Shown: piece after piece, positions 1 to 7,469 of the stretch
Position numbering within the stretch: position 1 is the stretch's first letter
Layout of the letters: each line of letters begins with the position of its first letter
Assembly (NCBI RefSeq): GCF_018854015.1
Contig: NZ_JAAXYO010000033.1
Coordinates: 1-64,000, forward strand
From: Igneacidithiobacillus copahuensis
GTDB taxonomy: Bacteria > Pseudomonadota > Gammaproteobacteria > Acidithiobacillales > Acidithiobacillaceae
Direction of reading: 5' to 3'
Length of the DNA stretch: 64,000 nt
Notes under the pieces: generated by a model
Told to the model about the DNA's origin: nothing
Databases searched by the model: none
Seen by the model: the letters and a program-made list of their open reading frames with translations, nothing else
Translations under genes and position numbers: made by a program

Positions 1-62
1 GACCAAAATGTTCCCTCTCCAGGGGTGCCCACGATCGCCAGAATCGGTGCCCACGATCAACA
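1..62. mobile_element. Probable terminus of an IS21-like insertion sequence (partial)
   Basis: Two tandem 22-bp copies beginning GGTGCCCACGATC lie at 24-45 and 46-67. Read from the other strand, the sequence starts TGTTGATCGTGGGCACC at position 62 and moves left. A TG...CA tip followed by repeated internal 20-odd-bp blocks is typical of IS21-family ends. No transposase is visible because the window begins here, so the family assignment is an inference from the end structure only. Confidence 0.4.
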
Positions 63-254
63 GAATACGCACTGCGGGCCTTTCGCCATGTCCAGCCAAT
101 GAAAGCCTTCTCGTAGTTCGCCTTGAATCAGCACATCGACATTGGTGCACAAGGAAGAAATGGCCGACAGCCGGCTATCCGGTACGCTGTTATCGACTAC
201 TCGCCCGGCTTTGAACCGCCAAGAATAATGCCGATGAATGTCTTCACGCTCCAT
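57..254 (-). CDS. Small hypothetical ORF, probably truncated by the adjacent IS tip
   Basis: A 65-aa reading frame starts 26 nt downstream of the AlwI-like nuclease gene on the same strand. A good ribosome binding site (AAGGAG, 5 nt before ATG) supports real translation. Its stop codon (57-59) falls inside the repeated block at the putative IS end, so the protein probably once continued further and was cut off by the insertion. The last native-looking residues are around GFHWLDMAKGPQC. I do not recognise the family. Its position suggests an accessory gene of the restriction-modification operon. Confidence 0.35.
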   Translation of the reverse strand: MEREDIHRHYSWRFKAGRVVDNSVPDSRLSAISSLCTNVDVLIQGELREGFHWLDMAKGPQCVFC

Positions 255-280
255 GCGATCTCCTTTGAAGCCGACGATGC

Positions 281-2014
281 TTACTGCAAAATCTGGCCTA
301 CTGTTCGTTGTACAACGCCGGCAATTTCTCGCTTCCAGGCGGGAGCTTCGTGTGTTGGTCGCAGGCTGCCGCATTGTTCAAGTAGCTCTCGAATGAGGGC
401 AACATCCACTTGCCCCGAAGCAAACAGCGCTTCAAACACGACTTTGAACTGCGCCAAGGTAATCGGGATGATGTCCAGCCGCATTTTCTCATCGGTATTG
501 GTGTACCAGGTACCAATACGGAAGGTTTCAGCGGTGTTGGAGTCAATTCTATTGGCGATGAACAAGCCGTAGACTGGTTTACCGGATTGCTCTTGGTAGA
601 ACGCCACGTGATCCGCCACATGGCGTCTTACCGGCTCTCCTTCTGCAGCTTCCTGGCGCGAGTTGGCCGTCAACGTTACTTCCACCACCAGCACAAAATC
701 ATCGAACTCGAAGACGAGATCCGGGCCATTGCCTGGAGCAGTACCTACCGGCAAGAAATCCTGATCGATCTTGAAGCGGCGAGCTTCATAGGGTTTGTTG
801 GCCAAGCTGTTGATAGCCAGGAAGGCTCGCCACAGCACCCACTCGAAATATGCTGGAGCCTCGGCCTGTGGTACTTCAATCTCTTCGCCACTAGAAAGGG
901 TCTTCCTGTTGCGGCGTGTGATGATCAGTTCCATGTAAGCAGCGATCTCTTCCCACACTGCTGCTTGCTGGGCTGCGTAGGCTTCTTCGTTCGCCTCAGC
1001 CAGAAGCGCCTCGATCTGGTGCCGGATAATCTCAATATCAGCCGGAGTATCGGTCGGTTTGCCACCAACATCGAAAGGAATGCCACGGCGTCTAAGTTGC
1101 TGCAACAGATCAGCCAGTACGGCCAGTGCCGAATCCTGGTTGTCTGTTGGCAAGGCAGCACCGTTACACAGCGTGATGAAGTAAGCCCGATCAGACTCTG
1201 GCACACCGGTTTCGGCAGTTAGTCGTTCTATGAACAGATGCTTCTCCGGCACTAGCGAGAGGCCACGCCCCTTGCTTTGCACAAGCCCAGTTGCCTTTAG
1301 ATAACGAAAATTTGCGTCTGCATAGTCGTTAAATGTCTGTACCTTGTAAGCCTCCCCATCCGGCTTGAGAATGCTCCGTGCGGTGGCTTCAAGCTCCTCA
1401 CGATCAAACTTTTTCTTGTTGAGGGTCGAAGAGGCCCTTCTTTCCCGCAGCGCTAATACTTTCTCCGCAATCACCGTCAGATCATCATCAGGGCTTGTGA
1501 CTTGCACCACCGTAGCCATCTCGATGAAGTTCAGTCGGCTTTCGCCTGTTTTGCGTTCAAGCTCAAGCATTACGGAGAGGACATGCCGCAACGGCGAGAA
1601 AGCCTTGCATTCAAACTCATCCTCCAAGACTGACGGAAGATAATGCGCTGCGAGTGCTCGCAAAAAGCACTCCTGCATGGCAGGAACACTTTCGGCACTA
1701 ATAAGACGCCAGCCATTCCGTGTGATCGTATCAACCGGACCTACGTCATACTGTGGTACGCCACTAGCTGCTGGTATCTGGGGAAATAAGAATCCTAGCT
1801 TAGTGAGTGCTGAGCGCCATTTCCGCCCGACACTATTGGTATTGTCGCTACCAAGGGCAACAATACCGTGCTCACCCAGCAAATTGCGAAATGCAATATC
1901 CTGCGCGGAACCCCGCAAATTACCTTGGAGCGAAGAGGTAGACAATGCAACAAGCCCTTCCCGTAACCGGAAAGGGCTGCGAACTGTGGTATTACCCAAA
2001 TGCCACGGCTTCAT
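281..2014 (-). CDS. AlwI-family type II restriction endonuclease
   Basis: A 577-aa protein beginning MKPWHLGNTTVRSPFRLREG, the characteristic N-terminus of AlwI-type nucleases (AlwI itself recognises GGATC and cuts outside the site). A PD-(D/E)XK-like core is visible around residue 430: PDLVFEFDDFVLVVEVTL, with D, E and surrounding beta strands. I chose the ATG at 2014 because it gives the family N-terminus; an in-frame TTG at 2032 would add six residues. The frame is open throughout with no visible lesion. It is the last large gene of a minus-strand RM operon whose methyltransferase is split by IS66, so a live nuclease would be dangerous. Recognition of GGATC is inferred from family only. 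Confidence 0.85.
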   Translation of the reverse strand: MKPWHLGNTTVRSPFRLREGLVALSTSSLQGNLRGSAQDIAFRNLLGEHGIVALGSDNTNSVGRKWRSALTKLGFLFPQIPAASGVPQYDVGPVDTITRNGWRLISAESVPAMQECFLRALAAHYLPSVLEDEFECKAFSPLRHVLSVMLELERKTGESRLNFIEMATVVQVTSPDDDLTVIAEKVLALRERRASSTLNKKKFDREELEATARSILKPDGEAYKVQTFNDYADANFRYLKATGLVQSKGRGLSLVPEKHLFIERLTAETGVPESDRAYFITLCNGAALPTDNQDSALAVLADLLQQLRRRGIPFDVGGKPTDTPADIEIIRHQIEALLAEANEEAYAAQQAAVWEEIAAYMELIITRRNRKTLSSGEEIEVPQAEAPAYFEWVLWRAFLAINSLANKPYEARRFKIDQDFLPVGTAPGNGPDLVFEFDDFVLVVEVTLTANSRQEAAEGEPVRRHVADHVAFYQEQSGKPVYGLFIANRIDSNTAETFRIGTWYTNTDEKMRLDIIPITLAQFKVVFEALFASGQVDVALIRELLEQCGSLRPTHEAPAWKREIAGVVQRTVGQILQ

Positions 2015-2062
2015 ACGATCACGTTCTCTCAACAGAACGTTGTCATAATAATGCCTTTGAGC

Positions 2063-2248
2063 TTATCGCGTGAGGGTTTCAAGCCGTTTCAGTCGTTGCT
2101 CAAGCTGGGATGCCTGCCGCAATAACTCAATAGCCAGCTCGGCCAACAGCGGATTGTCGGCCTTGGCCAAGGCGTTTAGATCTTGCACCAGAAAACTGGC
2201 TGCATGGCTGGATTTCAGCAAATTCTCTTGATCTTGACTGTTTAGCAT
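2063..2248 (-). CDS. Small hypothetical protein between methyltransferase and nuclease
   Basis: A 61-aa ORF starting ATG 9 nt after the methyltransferase stop codon and ending about 48 nt before the nuclease start, on the same strand. The sequence is rich in Leu, Ala, Glu and Gln and ends LLRQASQLEQRLKRLETLTR, which should form an amphipathic helix or short coiled coil. Its position resembles that of a controller or accessory protein, but there is no helix-turn-helix signature, so no function is assigned. Confidence 0.6.
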   Translation of the reverse strand: MLNSQDQENLLKSSHAASFLVQDLNALAKADNPLLAELAIELLRQASQLEQRLKRLETLTR

Positions 2249-2257
2249 GGGGCAACC

Positions 2258-3746
2258 TCAATAACCTACGAACAAGTATTCCTGTACCGCATTATTGTTG
2301 TCGCCAACCTTGTGTCTCTGATTGCCGAAAGAATAGCGGTAGTCCACTGGCACCACCTCAACATGGCGCTTGTGCTTCGCCATGATGGCCACCATTTCGT
2401 CAAGAGTTGGCTGGCTATTTGACGAGTAGGACACGACAAGCACGCTACCCCGGAAGCGCTTGAACAGCAGATCAAACGCCTCGGCAGCTCCCTTGCGAGA
2501 AGAGAACGGCGTCGGGTAGGACTTGAACTTCTTGGTGACAGTGTGCTCCTGAATCTCGACACCTTGCCAATCACGTGCCAGACCTTCGACAAAGTGATAG
2601 CGACGCACGTATTCGTTGTCTGATAGCGGGGAATAGTAAGGTGGGTCAATATAAACCAGCCCGGACTCCTGCCGCTGCAAGGTCATAGCATCGCCGTTTC
2701 TGGCCTTGTTCTGCTTGCCATTATCGAAGACAGCAGCATTAACCATGCTCACCGCCTCCAAGAATTGATCTCGGAACGACATCAGCAGGTCTTTACGTCC
2801 GTCATCATAGCGGTGGCCAACATAGGTGAAGATGCCACGCGGGCGTTTCTTCAGGCAGGCACGCACCAGCGAGGACATGGCAATGGCTCGTTTGTACGGG
2901 TTTTTAATCGCCTTGATATTGGCACGCAGAATGTCGATCAGGCGATTGTCTTCATCAGAGAAGTACAACCCCTGGAATTTGGTTTCGACAAAGCGATCTA
3001 CCGGCTTTCTAGGCTCAAGCAGTGCCAATGCTTCGTCCACACCTAGCGTGATGTCGTTGTTTTCGATCATCGCCTTGGCGAAGGTAGACGACATAACCAT
3101 GTAGTCATTGCTGATAACCGCCTTGCCATGTGACTTCAGCATGTACCCCACGATACCGGAACCGGAGAACAGGTCTACCGCTGTCTCGAACTCGAACTGA
3201 GACGCCACGGCCCAAATCTCTGACAACAACTTGTTCTTCGAACCCATATAACGGGTTGGCGGGTATAGCAATGCTTGTTCAGATAGCGGTGCCGGAACCA
3301 AACGAATATCAAAACGTGGTTTCGGCGGCACGGTCACAATGACATCTTCACCGGTTCGCCCCTTGCCATTGCAGGAGATATAGCGTTTGGTCTGTATCAC
3401 TTCGATGGAGAATGCGCTGTACTGCTCATGCACCAACGGGTGGTTCGAGTTGGTCAGAATGACATGGCAGCCTAGCTCGTGCAGGCGCTTCACCTCGGCG
3501 ACAAGTTCTTCGTGGTCTTCCTCGTAGAACTGCTCTTTGGTGTAACGCTTGAAATCGGCGTATTCCGAAATGGGCAAATACGGCGGGTCCAGAAAAATGA
3601 AGTCGCCAGGCTGGGCCTGTTCCCGCAGTACGTCCTTGTAATCCCCGCAGATGATGGTGGTGTCCTGCAACAGGAGAGATGCGGCTCTCAGTGCGTCTTC
3701 ATCCAGAACCTTCGGGTTCTTGTACCGTCCGAACGGAACATTGAAC
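2258..3746 (-). pseudogene. DNA adenine methyltransferase (FokI-type fused, D12 class), 3' fragment
   Basis: This is the 3' part of a fused two-domain N6-adenine methyltransferase interrupted by IS66. The open frame runs back to the target duplication and begins NVPFGRYKNP, the direct continuation of the 5' fragment at 6420-6843. It keeps motif IV of domain 1 (DPPYLPISEY) but has lost that domain's SAM-binding motif I. Domain 2 is complete: motif X (TRYMGSKNK), motif I (DLFSGSGIVG) and motif IV (YIDPPYYSPL). A TTG at 3670 could in principle start a 470-aa product containing the intact second domain. Without the IS the protein would be about 634 aa, close to M.FokI in layout, where each domain modifies one strand of an asymmetric site. 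Confidence 0.85.
3739..3746. repeat. Target-site duplication of IS66 element, left copy
   Basis: The 8-bp sequence CATTGAAC is repeated exactly at 6420-6427. An 8-bp duplication is the size expected for IS66-family insertion. Removing the element and one copy restores the methyltransferase frame (GQF-NVPFGR). Confidence 0.93.
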
Positions 3747-3760
3747 GTAACCGTTCAAAC
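3747..3760 (+). repeat. IS66 left terminal inverted repeat
   Basis: GTAACCGTTCAAAC, matching the right end at 13 of 14 positions in inverted orientation. It starts immediately after the left target duplication. Confidence 0.85.
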
Positions 3761-3828
3761 CGCACCGTACTTCCCGGCCTGACCTGCGCGCCATAACCTG
3801 TTCCTGCATTGACATACAGGAGCGCGAT

Positions 3829-4125
3829 ATGAAGCAGCGGTACAGCAGGGCCGACTGGCAACGACTGATCGACGAACAAGGGGTCAGCGGCCTGACGCAA
3901 AGAGCATTCTGTGCCCAAGCCGGTGTAGCCGTGGCGACCTTTGGTTATTGGAAGCGCAAGCTGCGGGCCGATAGTGCAGGCTTAGCCGAGGATCCCGCCA
4001 GTGCCCGAGGCGGCTCATTGAACGATTGGCTCGAGCTGGCACCCGAGGTCTCTGAGCCAGCGCGTGGCTGGCACATCGAGCTCGATCTGGGCAATGGGGT
4101 GTGTCTGCGGCTACGCCAAGGCTGA
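3829..4125 (+). CDS. tnpA: IS66 family accessory protein TnpA
   Basis: A 98-aa protein encoded first in the element. The N-terminal half (WQRLIDEQGVSGLTQRAFCA, then a short helix around GYWKRKLR) is the helix-turn-helix typical of IS66 TnpA, which assists transposition, probably as a DNA-binding partner. It ends 2 nt before tnpB, consistent with coupled translation. The first ATG after the left end is used; upstream of it is GGAGCGCGAT. Confidence 0.85.
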   Translation: MKQRYSRADWQRLIDEQGVSGLTQRAFCAQAGVAVATFGYWKRKLRADSAGLAEDPASARGGSLNDWLELAPEVSEPARGWHIELDLGNGVCLRLRQG

Positions 4126-4127
4126 CC

Positions 4128-4508
4128 ATGCTGGTCCCCGGGTCGGCCGTCCTCCGGGTATGGCTGTATACGCCGCCTGCGGACCTGCGCAAGTCCTTCG
4201 ATGGGCTCAGCGCCCTGGTGCGACAGAAGTTAGCCGAGGATCCGGCCAGCGGCCAATTGTTCGTGTTCATCAACCGCAGGCGCACGCAACTCAAGGTGCT
4301 GTACTTCGAGCCGGGCGGTTACTGCCTGTGGAGCAAGCGCCTGGAGGCGGGCCGCTTTCACGTCGATGGCCTGGGCGGTGACAGGCGGGTGCTGAGCTGG
4401 ACGGAGCTGAAGCTGATCATCGAAGGCATCGATCTGTCCTCGCTGCGCCGCTTCAAACGCTTCAAAAAGGGCGGAAACCGTAGCCTCGGGAGACCCGAAA
4501 AGGTATAA
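4128..4508 (+). CDS. tnpB: IS66 family insertion sequence element accessory protein TnpB
   Basis: A 126-aa protein with the highly conserved TnpB core: VWLYTPPADLRKSFDGLSAL near the N-terminus and LFVFINRRRTQLKVLYFE in the middle, followed by GYCLWSKRLEAGRF. TnpB is required with TnpA and TnpC for IS66 transposition; its biochemical role is not known. Its stop codon overlaps the start of tnpC as TAATG, so the two are translationally coupled. Length is normal for the family. Confidence 0.92.
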   Translation: MLVPGSAVLRVWLYTPPADLRKSFDGLSALVRQKLAEDPASGQLFVFINRRRTQLKVLYFEPGGYCLWSKRLEAGRFHVDGLGGDRRVLSWTELKLIIEGIDLSSLRRFKRFKKGGNRSLGRPEKV

Positions 4509-6079
4509 TGCCGTGCATGCAACTGTCGGACTGCACAGCAAAAAATACCTTCTCCCCTGGGGGAGATCCGACCGCGGTCATCCAGGCCCTTCGCGCCGAA
4601 ATCGCCTCGCTCAAACAGCAACTCGACTGGTTCAAGCGGCAGCTGTTCGGGCGCAAGTCCGAGAAGCGGATCCTCGAACATCCCAATCAGCTCGATCTCA
4701 GCACTCTGCTGGGCGATGCCCCACCGGCGGCCGATCCTACGCCCACCGAAGAGATCAGCTATCGGCGGCGCAAGCCAAAGCAGCGCAACGCCGACGATGT
4801 GACCGATGCCGGTCTGCGCTTCGGCCCCGATGTCCCCGTCGAGGTGATCGAACTCTCCGCGCCCGAGTTCCATGGCCCCGATGCCGATCAGTACGAGGTG
4901 ATCGATTACCAGATCACCCGCCGTCTGGCCCAGCGTCCCGGCAGCTACGTGGTGCTCGAGTACCGCCGCCCGGTATGGCGGCACAAGGCCTCCTCCAGCC
5001 TGCGGGAAGTGCCGGCCCCTGCCGCGGTGTTCGCGGGTAGCCTCGCCGATGTCAGCCTGCTGGCCGGCATCCTGGTGGACAAATTCTGCTACCACCTCCC
5101 GCTCTATCGTCAACACCAGCGACTCCAGGACGCCGGTATCACCCTGAGTCGCAGTACGCTGACGAACTACACCCAACGGGCCATTGAGCTCCTGCGCCCC
5201 ATCTACGATGCTCAGTGGCGGCACATCCTGCAGAGCCGTGTGCTGGCGATGGACGAGACGCCGATCAAGGCGGGGCGCAAGAAGCCGGGTCAGCTGCAGG
5301 CCACCTGGTACTGGCCGATCTATGGAGAGGACGACGAGTTGTGCTTTACCTGGTCGACGAGCCGTGGCAGCGCCCACGTGGAGCAACAGCTCGCGGGCTT
5401 TGCCGGCGTGCTGCTCAGTGATGGTTATGCGGCCTACGACCGCTATGCCAAATCCCGACCACAGGTGACTCGGGCCCAGTGTTGGGCACACACCCGGCGC
5501 TACTTTGAGCGGGCCAAGGACCAGGACCCGGCGGCGCAGGAGGCCCTCACCCGGATCGGCGCACTGTACCGGGTCGAACAGCAGATTCGAGAACAGGGAC
5601 TCGAAGGCGAACCGAAGCGCGACTACCGCAGCCGCCATGCCGGCCCGATCGCCGAGGCCTTCTTCGGCTGGTGTCACCAGCAACGCCAACGCATGGATCT
5701 GCTCAACAGCGATCCTTTGGCCAAGGCCTTGGTCTATGCCGAGAATCACCAGGCTCAGCTCAAGGTCTACCTGAACGATCCCGAGGTGCCCATCGATACC
5801 AATCATCTGGAGCGGGCCCTGCGGGTCATCCCGATGGGGCGCAAGAACTGGCTGTTCTGCTGGAGCGAGGTGGGGGCAAGGCACGTTGGCATCATCCAGA
5901 GCCTGCTGACCACCTGCCGACTACATCACGTCGATCCCTACACCTACCTGGTGGATGTCCTGCAACGGGTCGCCCTGCACCCGGCCCGAGATGTGGAAGC
6001 ACTGACCCCACGGGTCTGGAAAGACCGCTTTGCCAACAACCCGCTGCGCTCGGATCTCGACCATGCCCATGGACATTGA
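4508..6079 (+). CDS. tnpC: IS66 family transposase TnpC
   Basis: A 523-aa DDE transposase. The N-terminus holds a coiled-coil/leucine-rich segment (LKQQLDWFKRQLFGRKSEKR), then the cysteine-poor binding region, and the catalytic core: first Asp in LAMDETPIKAG, second Asp in LLSDGYAAYDRY, Glu in NHLERALRVIPMGRKNWLF. The C-terminal IS66 cap domain is present. The frame is intact, so the enzyme may be active. It overlaps tnpB by one base and the downstream accessory ORF by 17 nt. Confidence 0.95.
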   Translation: MPCMQLSDCTAKNTFSPGGDPTAVIQALRAEIASLKQQLDWFKRQLFGRKSEKRILEHPNQLDLSTLLGDAPPAADPTPTEEISYRRRKPKQRNADDVTDAGLRFGPDVPVEVIELSAPEFHGPDADQYEVIDYQITRRLAQRPGSYVVLEYRRPVWRHKASSSLREVPAPAAVFAGSLADVSLLAGILVDKFCYHLPLYRQHQRLQDAGITLSRSTLTNYTQRAIELLRPIYDAQWRHILQSRVLAMDETPIKAGRKKPGQLQATWYWPIYGEDDELCFTWSTSRGSAHVEQQLAGFAGVLLSDGYAAYDRYAKSRPQVTRAQCWAHTRRYFERAKDQDPAAQEALTRIGALYRVEQQIREQGLEGEPKRDYRSRHAGPIAEAFFGWCHQQRQRMDLLNSDPLAKALVYAENHQAQLKVYLNDPEVPIDTNHLERALRVIPMGRKNWLFCWSEVGARHVGIIQSLLTTCRLHHVDPYTYLVDVLQRVALHPARDVEALTPRVWKDRFANNPLRSDLDHAHGH

Positions 6080-6380
6080 CGGCCTGAGCTTCGAGGAACT
6101 GCTGGAACTCAACCAGCGCGTGGTGGCGCGCCTGAAAATGCTCGAGTCGATGCAGGCGCACCTGGAGATGATGCGCTTCCATCCCGGTCAGCGCGTCAGC
6201 TTTGCCCACCAGGGGGGACGCTTGATGGGCACGGTGGTCAAGTATAACCGCAAGACCGTCACCGTGGTCACCGACAACCGCCAGAGCTGGAATGTCCCAC
6301 CCCATCTGCTCTCACCGGTAAAGGACGCCAGACCCACCCAACCCCAACAGCCGACCGCCGATAAAAAACGACTCAGATAA
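6063..6380 (+). CDS. IS66-borne small protein with KOW/SH3-like segment, unknown function
   Basis: A 105-aa ORF inside the IS, after and overlapping tnpC. The N-terminus (FEELLELNQRVVARLKMLES) is a predicted helix. The middle (FHPGQRVSFAHQGGRLMGTV followed by a second strand-rich segment) resembles a small KOW/SH3-like nucleic-acid-binding barrel. The C-terminus is Pro/Gln/Lys rich. It is not one of the three canonical IS66 genes but is fully open, overlaps tnpC, and shares its codon usage. It may be a passenger or an extra transposition factor; the fold assignment is inference. Confidence 0.7.
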   Translation: MPMDIDGLSFEELLELNQRVVARLKMLESMQAHLEMMRFHPGQRVSFAHQGGRLMGTVVKYNRKTVTVVTDNRQSWNVPPHLLSPVKDARPTQPQQPTADKKRLR

Positions 6381-6405
6381 CCTCGCTTGGGACAATAGCG
6401 GTCTA

Positions 6406-6419
6406 GTTTGGACGGTTAC
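6406..6419 (-). repeat. IS66 right terminal inverted repeat
   Basis: Reads GTAACCGTCCAAAC on the minus strand and differs from the left end at one position. It abuts the right target duplication at 6420. Confidence 0.85.
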
Positions 6420-6427
6420 CATTGAAC
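6420..6427. repeat. Target-site duplication of IS66 element, right copy
   Basis: CATTGAAC, identical to 3739-3746. It marks the insertion point within the first domain of the methyltransferase. Confidence 0.93.
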
Positions 6428-6843
6428 TGCCCCTTCTTGTTGACTCGGTACAGTCCATTAAAGCAGGTTCGATTCAGAAAAACGGTCCGCGCAGCGGCTT
6501 CAGTACTTGGAAGTTTCGTCCAGTCTTGGGCGCGGACGGCATAAAACACCTCTTCGTTGTTCTGATACAGACGAAGCTGTGTCAGCACGCCATCAACGTC
6601 ACTTGCCACGGAGCGGTATAGGTTGATCAGTTCCGGGTTGCTGTCGGCGATCACGCCACCGGCTGGTCGCACGGCAAAAAACAGTGCGCCACCACCAAAA
6701 AACGGTTCGATGTAGCGACCATACTTCTTGGGCATCTTTGGAATGATCTCCCCCAGAAGCTGGGTCTTGCCCCCGGCCCATTTCAGAAGGGGACGGCATT
6801 CCTGCAAGTCCCCCTGAACGAATAATTCTTCTTGAGCTAACAC
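6420..6843 (-). pseudogene. DNA adenine methyltransferase (FokI-type fused, D12 class), 5' fragment
   Basis: This is the 5' part of the interrupted methyltransferase. It carries domain-1 motif X (PLLKWAGGKTQLLGEI), motif I (YIEPFFGGGALFFAV) and the conserved NRTCFNGLYRVNKKGQFN segment, then runs into the IS and stops after a few foreign codons (TAG at 6403-6405). I take the GTG at 6843 as start: it lies 5 nt after the DUF2335 stop codon and has GGAG upstream. A longer frame to 6921 would overlap the upstream gene heavily. Without motif IV this fragment cannot be catalytic by itself. Confidence 0.85.
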
Positions 6844-6847
6844 GGCA

Positions 6848-7252
6848 TTACTCCATCGGCAAATCTGTTTGCTTGCTGCCGCCAATAACGGCAGCGGCCA
6901 CTTGATCACCATTGAATCCAAGGAATGTGGCGCTAGTCAGTCCGGCCAAAGCTATGAGCAATCCGTAATGTTGCACACGACCTTTTTGCTCCCATTCTGA
7001 TCGCATGTCTACGATCTCTGCTTGTTGACCGGAATCTAACCGATCATTCCTGCGCTTCTGTTCTTCCCGTGCCATCTCCAAGATGATTCGCTGGGCCTCA
7101 GGCGGGTATTTTTTGAACTGCTCTGCAGGCGGGATTGGGCCGATGTGGTGTTGCTGAACAAGTGCAAACTGAGCCCCAATCGGCGGCATCGACACCGTGG
7201 GAGAGGCTGGAGACGGTTGCGTTACTGGTCTAGAGTTATCATCCTCCGGCAT
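6848..7252 (-). CDS. DUF2335 family membrane protein
   Basis: A 134-aa protein. A proline-rich N-terminus is followed by PPAEQFKKYPPEAQRIILEM, then a charged helix (AREEQKRRNDRL), and a C-terminal hydrophobic segment with HYGLLIALAGLTSATFLGF and VAAAVIGG. This order is typical of DUF2335, small predicted membrane proteins of unknown function often found in mobile or accessory DNA. It overlaps the upstream small ORF by 14 nt and ends 5 nt before the methyltransferase start, so it belongs to the RM operon. Role in defence or phage response is conjecture. Confidence 0.8.
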   Translation of the reverse strand: MPEDDNSRPVTQPSPASPTVSMPPIGAQFALVQQHHIGPIPPAEQFKKYPPEAQRIILEMAREEQKRRNDRLDSGQQAEIVDMRSEWEQKGRVQHYGLLIALAGLTSATFLGFNGDQVAAAVIGGSKQTDLPME

Positions 7253-7445
7253 GGATATCTTGGTACTCGCTCATCGCGACACGCAAGGATTCACCTATGC
7301 CCATCCAGTCTATTGCCAGCGCACTCTCAACGGATTTGGGCTCATGGTAAACACGATGACGGCGGTTGCGCGTCGGCGCTGGCTCTAAAGATAAAACCGA
7401 ACCTGCACCGTATAGAGTGTTGGGCAATGCGGTTTTCCGTTTCAT
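7239..7445 (-). CDS. Small conserved hypothetical protein upstream of DUF2335 gene
   Basis: A 68-aa protein starting MKRKTALPNTLYGAGSVLSL and containing SALAIDWMGIGESLRVAM near the end. Short basic proteins with a similar tail (alanine/aspartate-tryptophan, glycine, leucine-arginine) commonly precede DUF2335 genes as I recall, so the two probably work together. An alternative ATG at 7469 would add 8 residues; the shorter form is preferred because GAGAGG precedes it. It overlaps DUF2335 and is the first gene of the RM operon. Confidence 0.6.
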   Translation of the reverse strand: MKRKTALPNTLYGAGSVLSLEPAPTRNRRHRVYHEPKSVESALAIDWMGIGESLRVAMSEYQDIHAGG

Positions 7446-7469
7446 CTCAGACCTCTCAAAGACATCCAT

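Larger units (their letters stand above)
3747..6419 (+). mobile_element. IS66-family insertion sequence, complete (2673 bp)
   Basis: The element is bounded by imperfect terminal inverted repeats: 3747-3760 GTAACCGTTCAAAC, and 6406-6419 which reads GTAACCGTCCAAAC on the other strand, with weaker matching further inward. It carries tnpA, tnpB and tnpC in the usual order plus a fourth small ORF. The exact 8-bp target duplication and fully open transposition genes point to a recent, potentially active insertion. It lies opposite in strand to the methyltransferase it disrupts. Confidence 0.95.

Noticed and set aside
4358..5884. 508-codon minus-strand frame inside IS66
   Set aside because: Antisense to the transposase genes, whose DDE motifs are clear.
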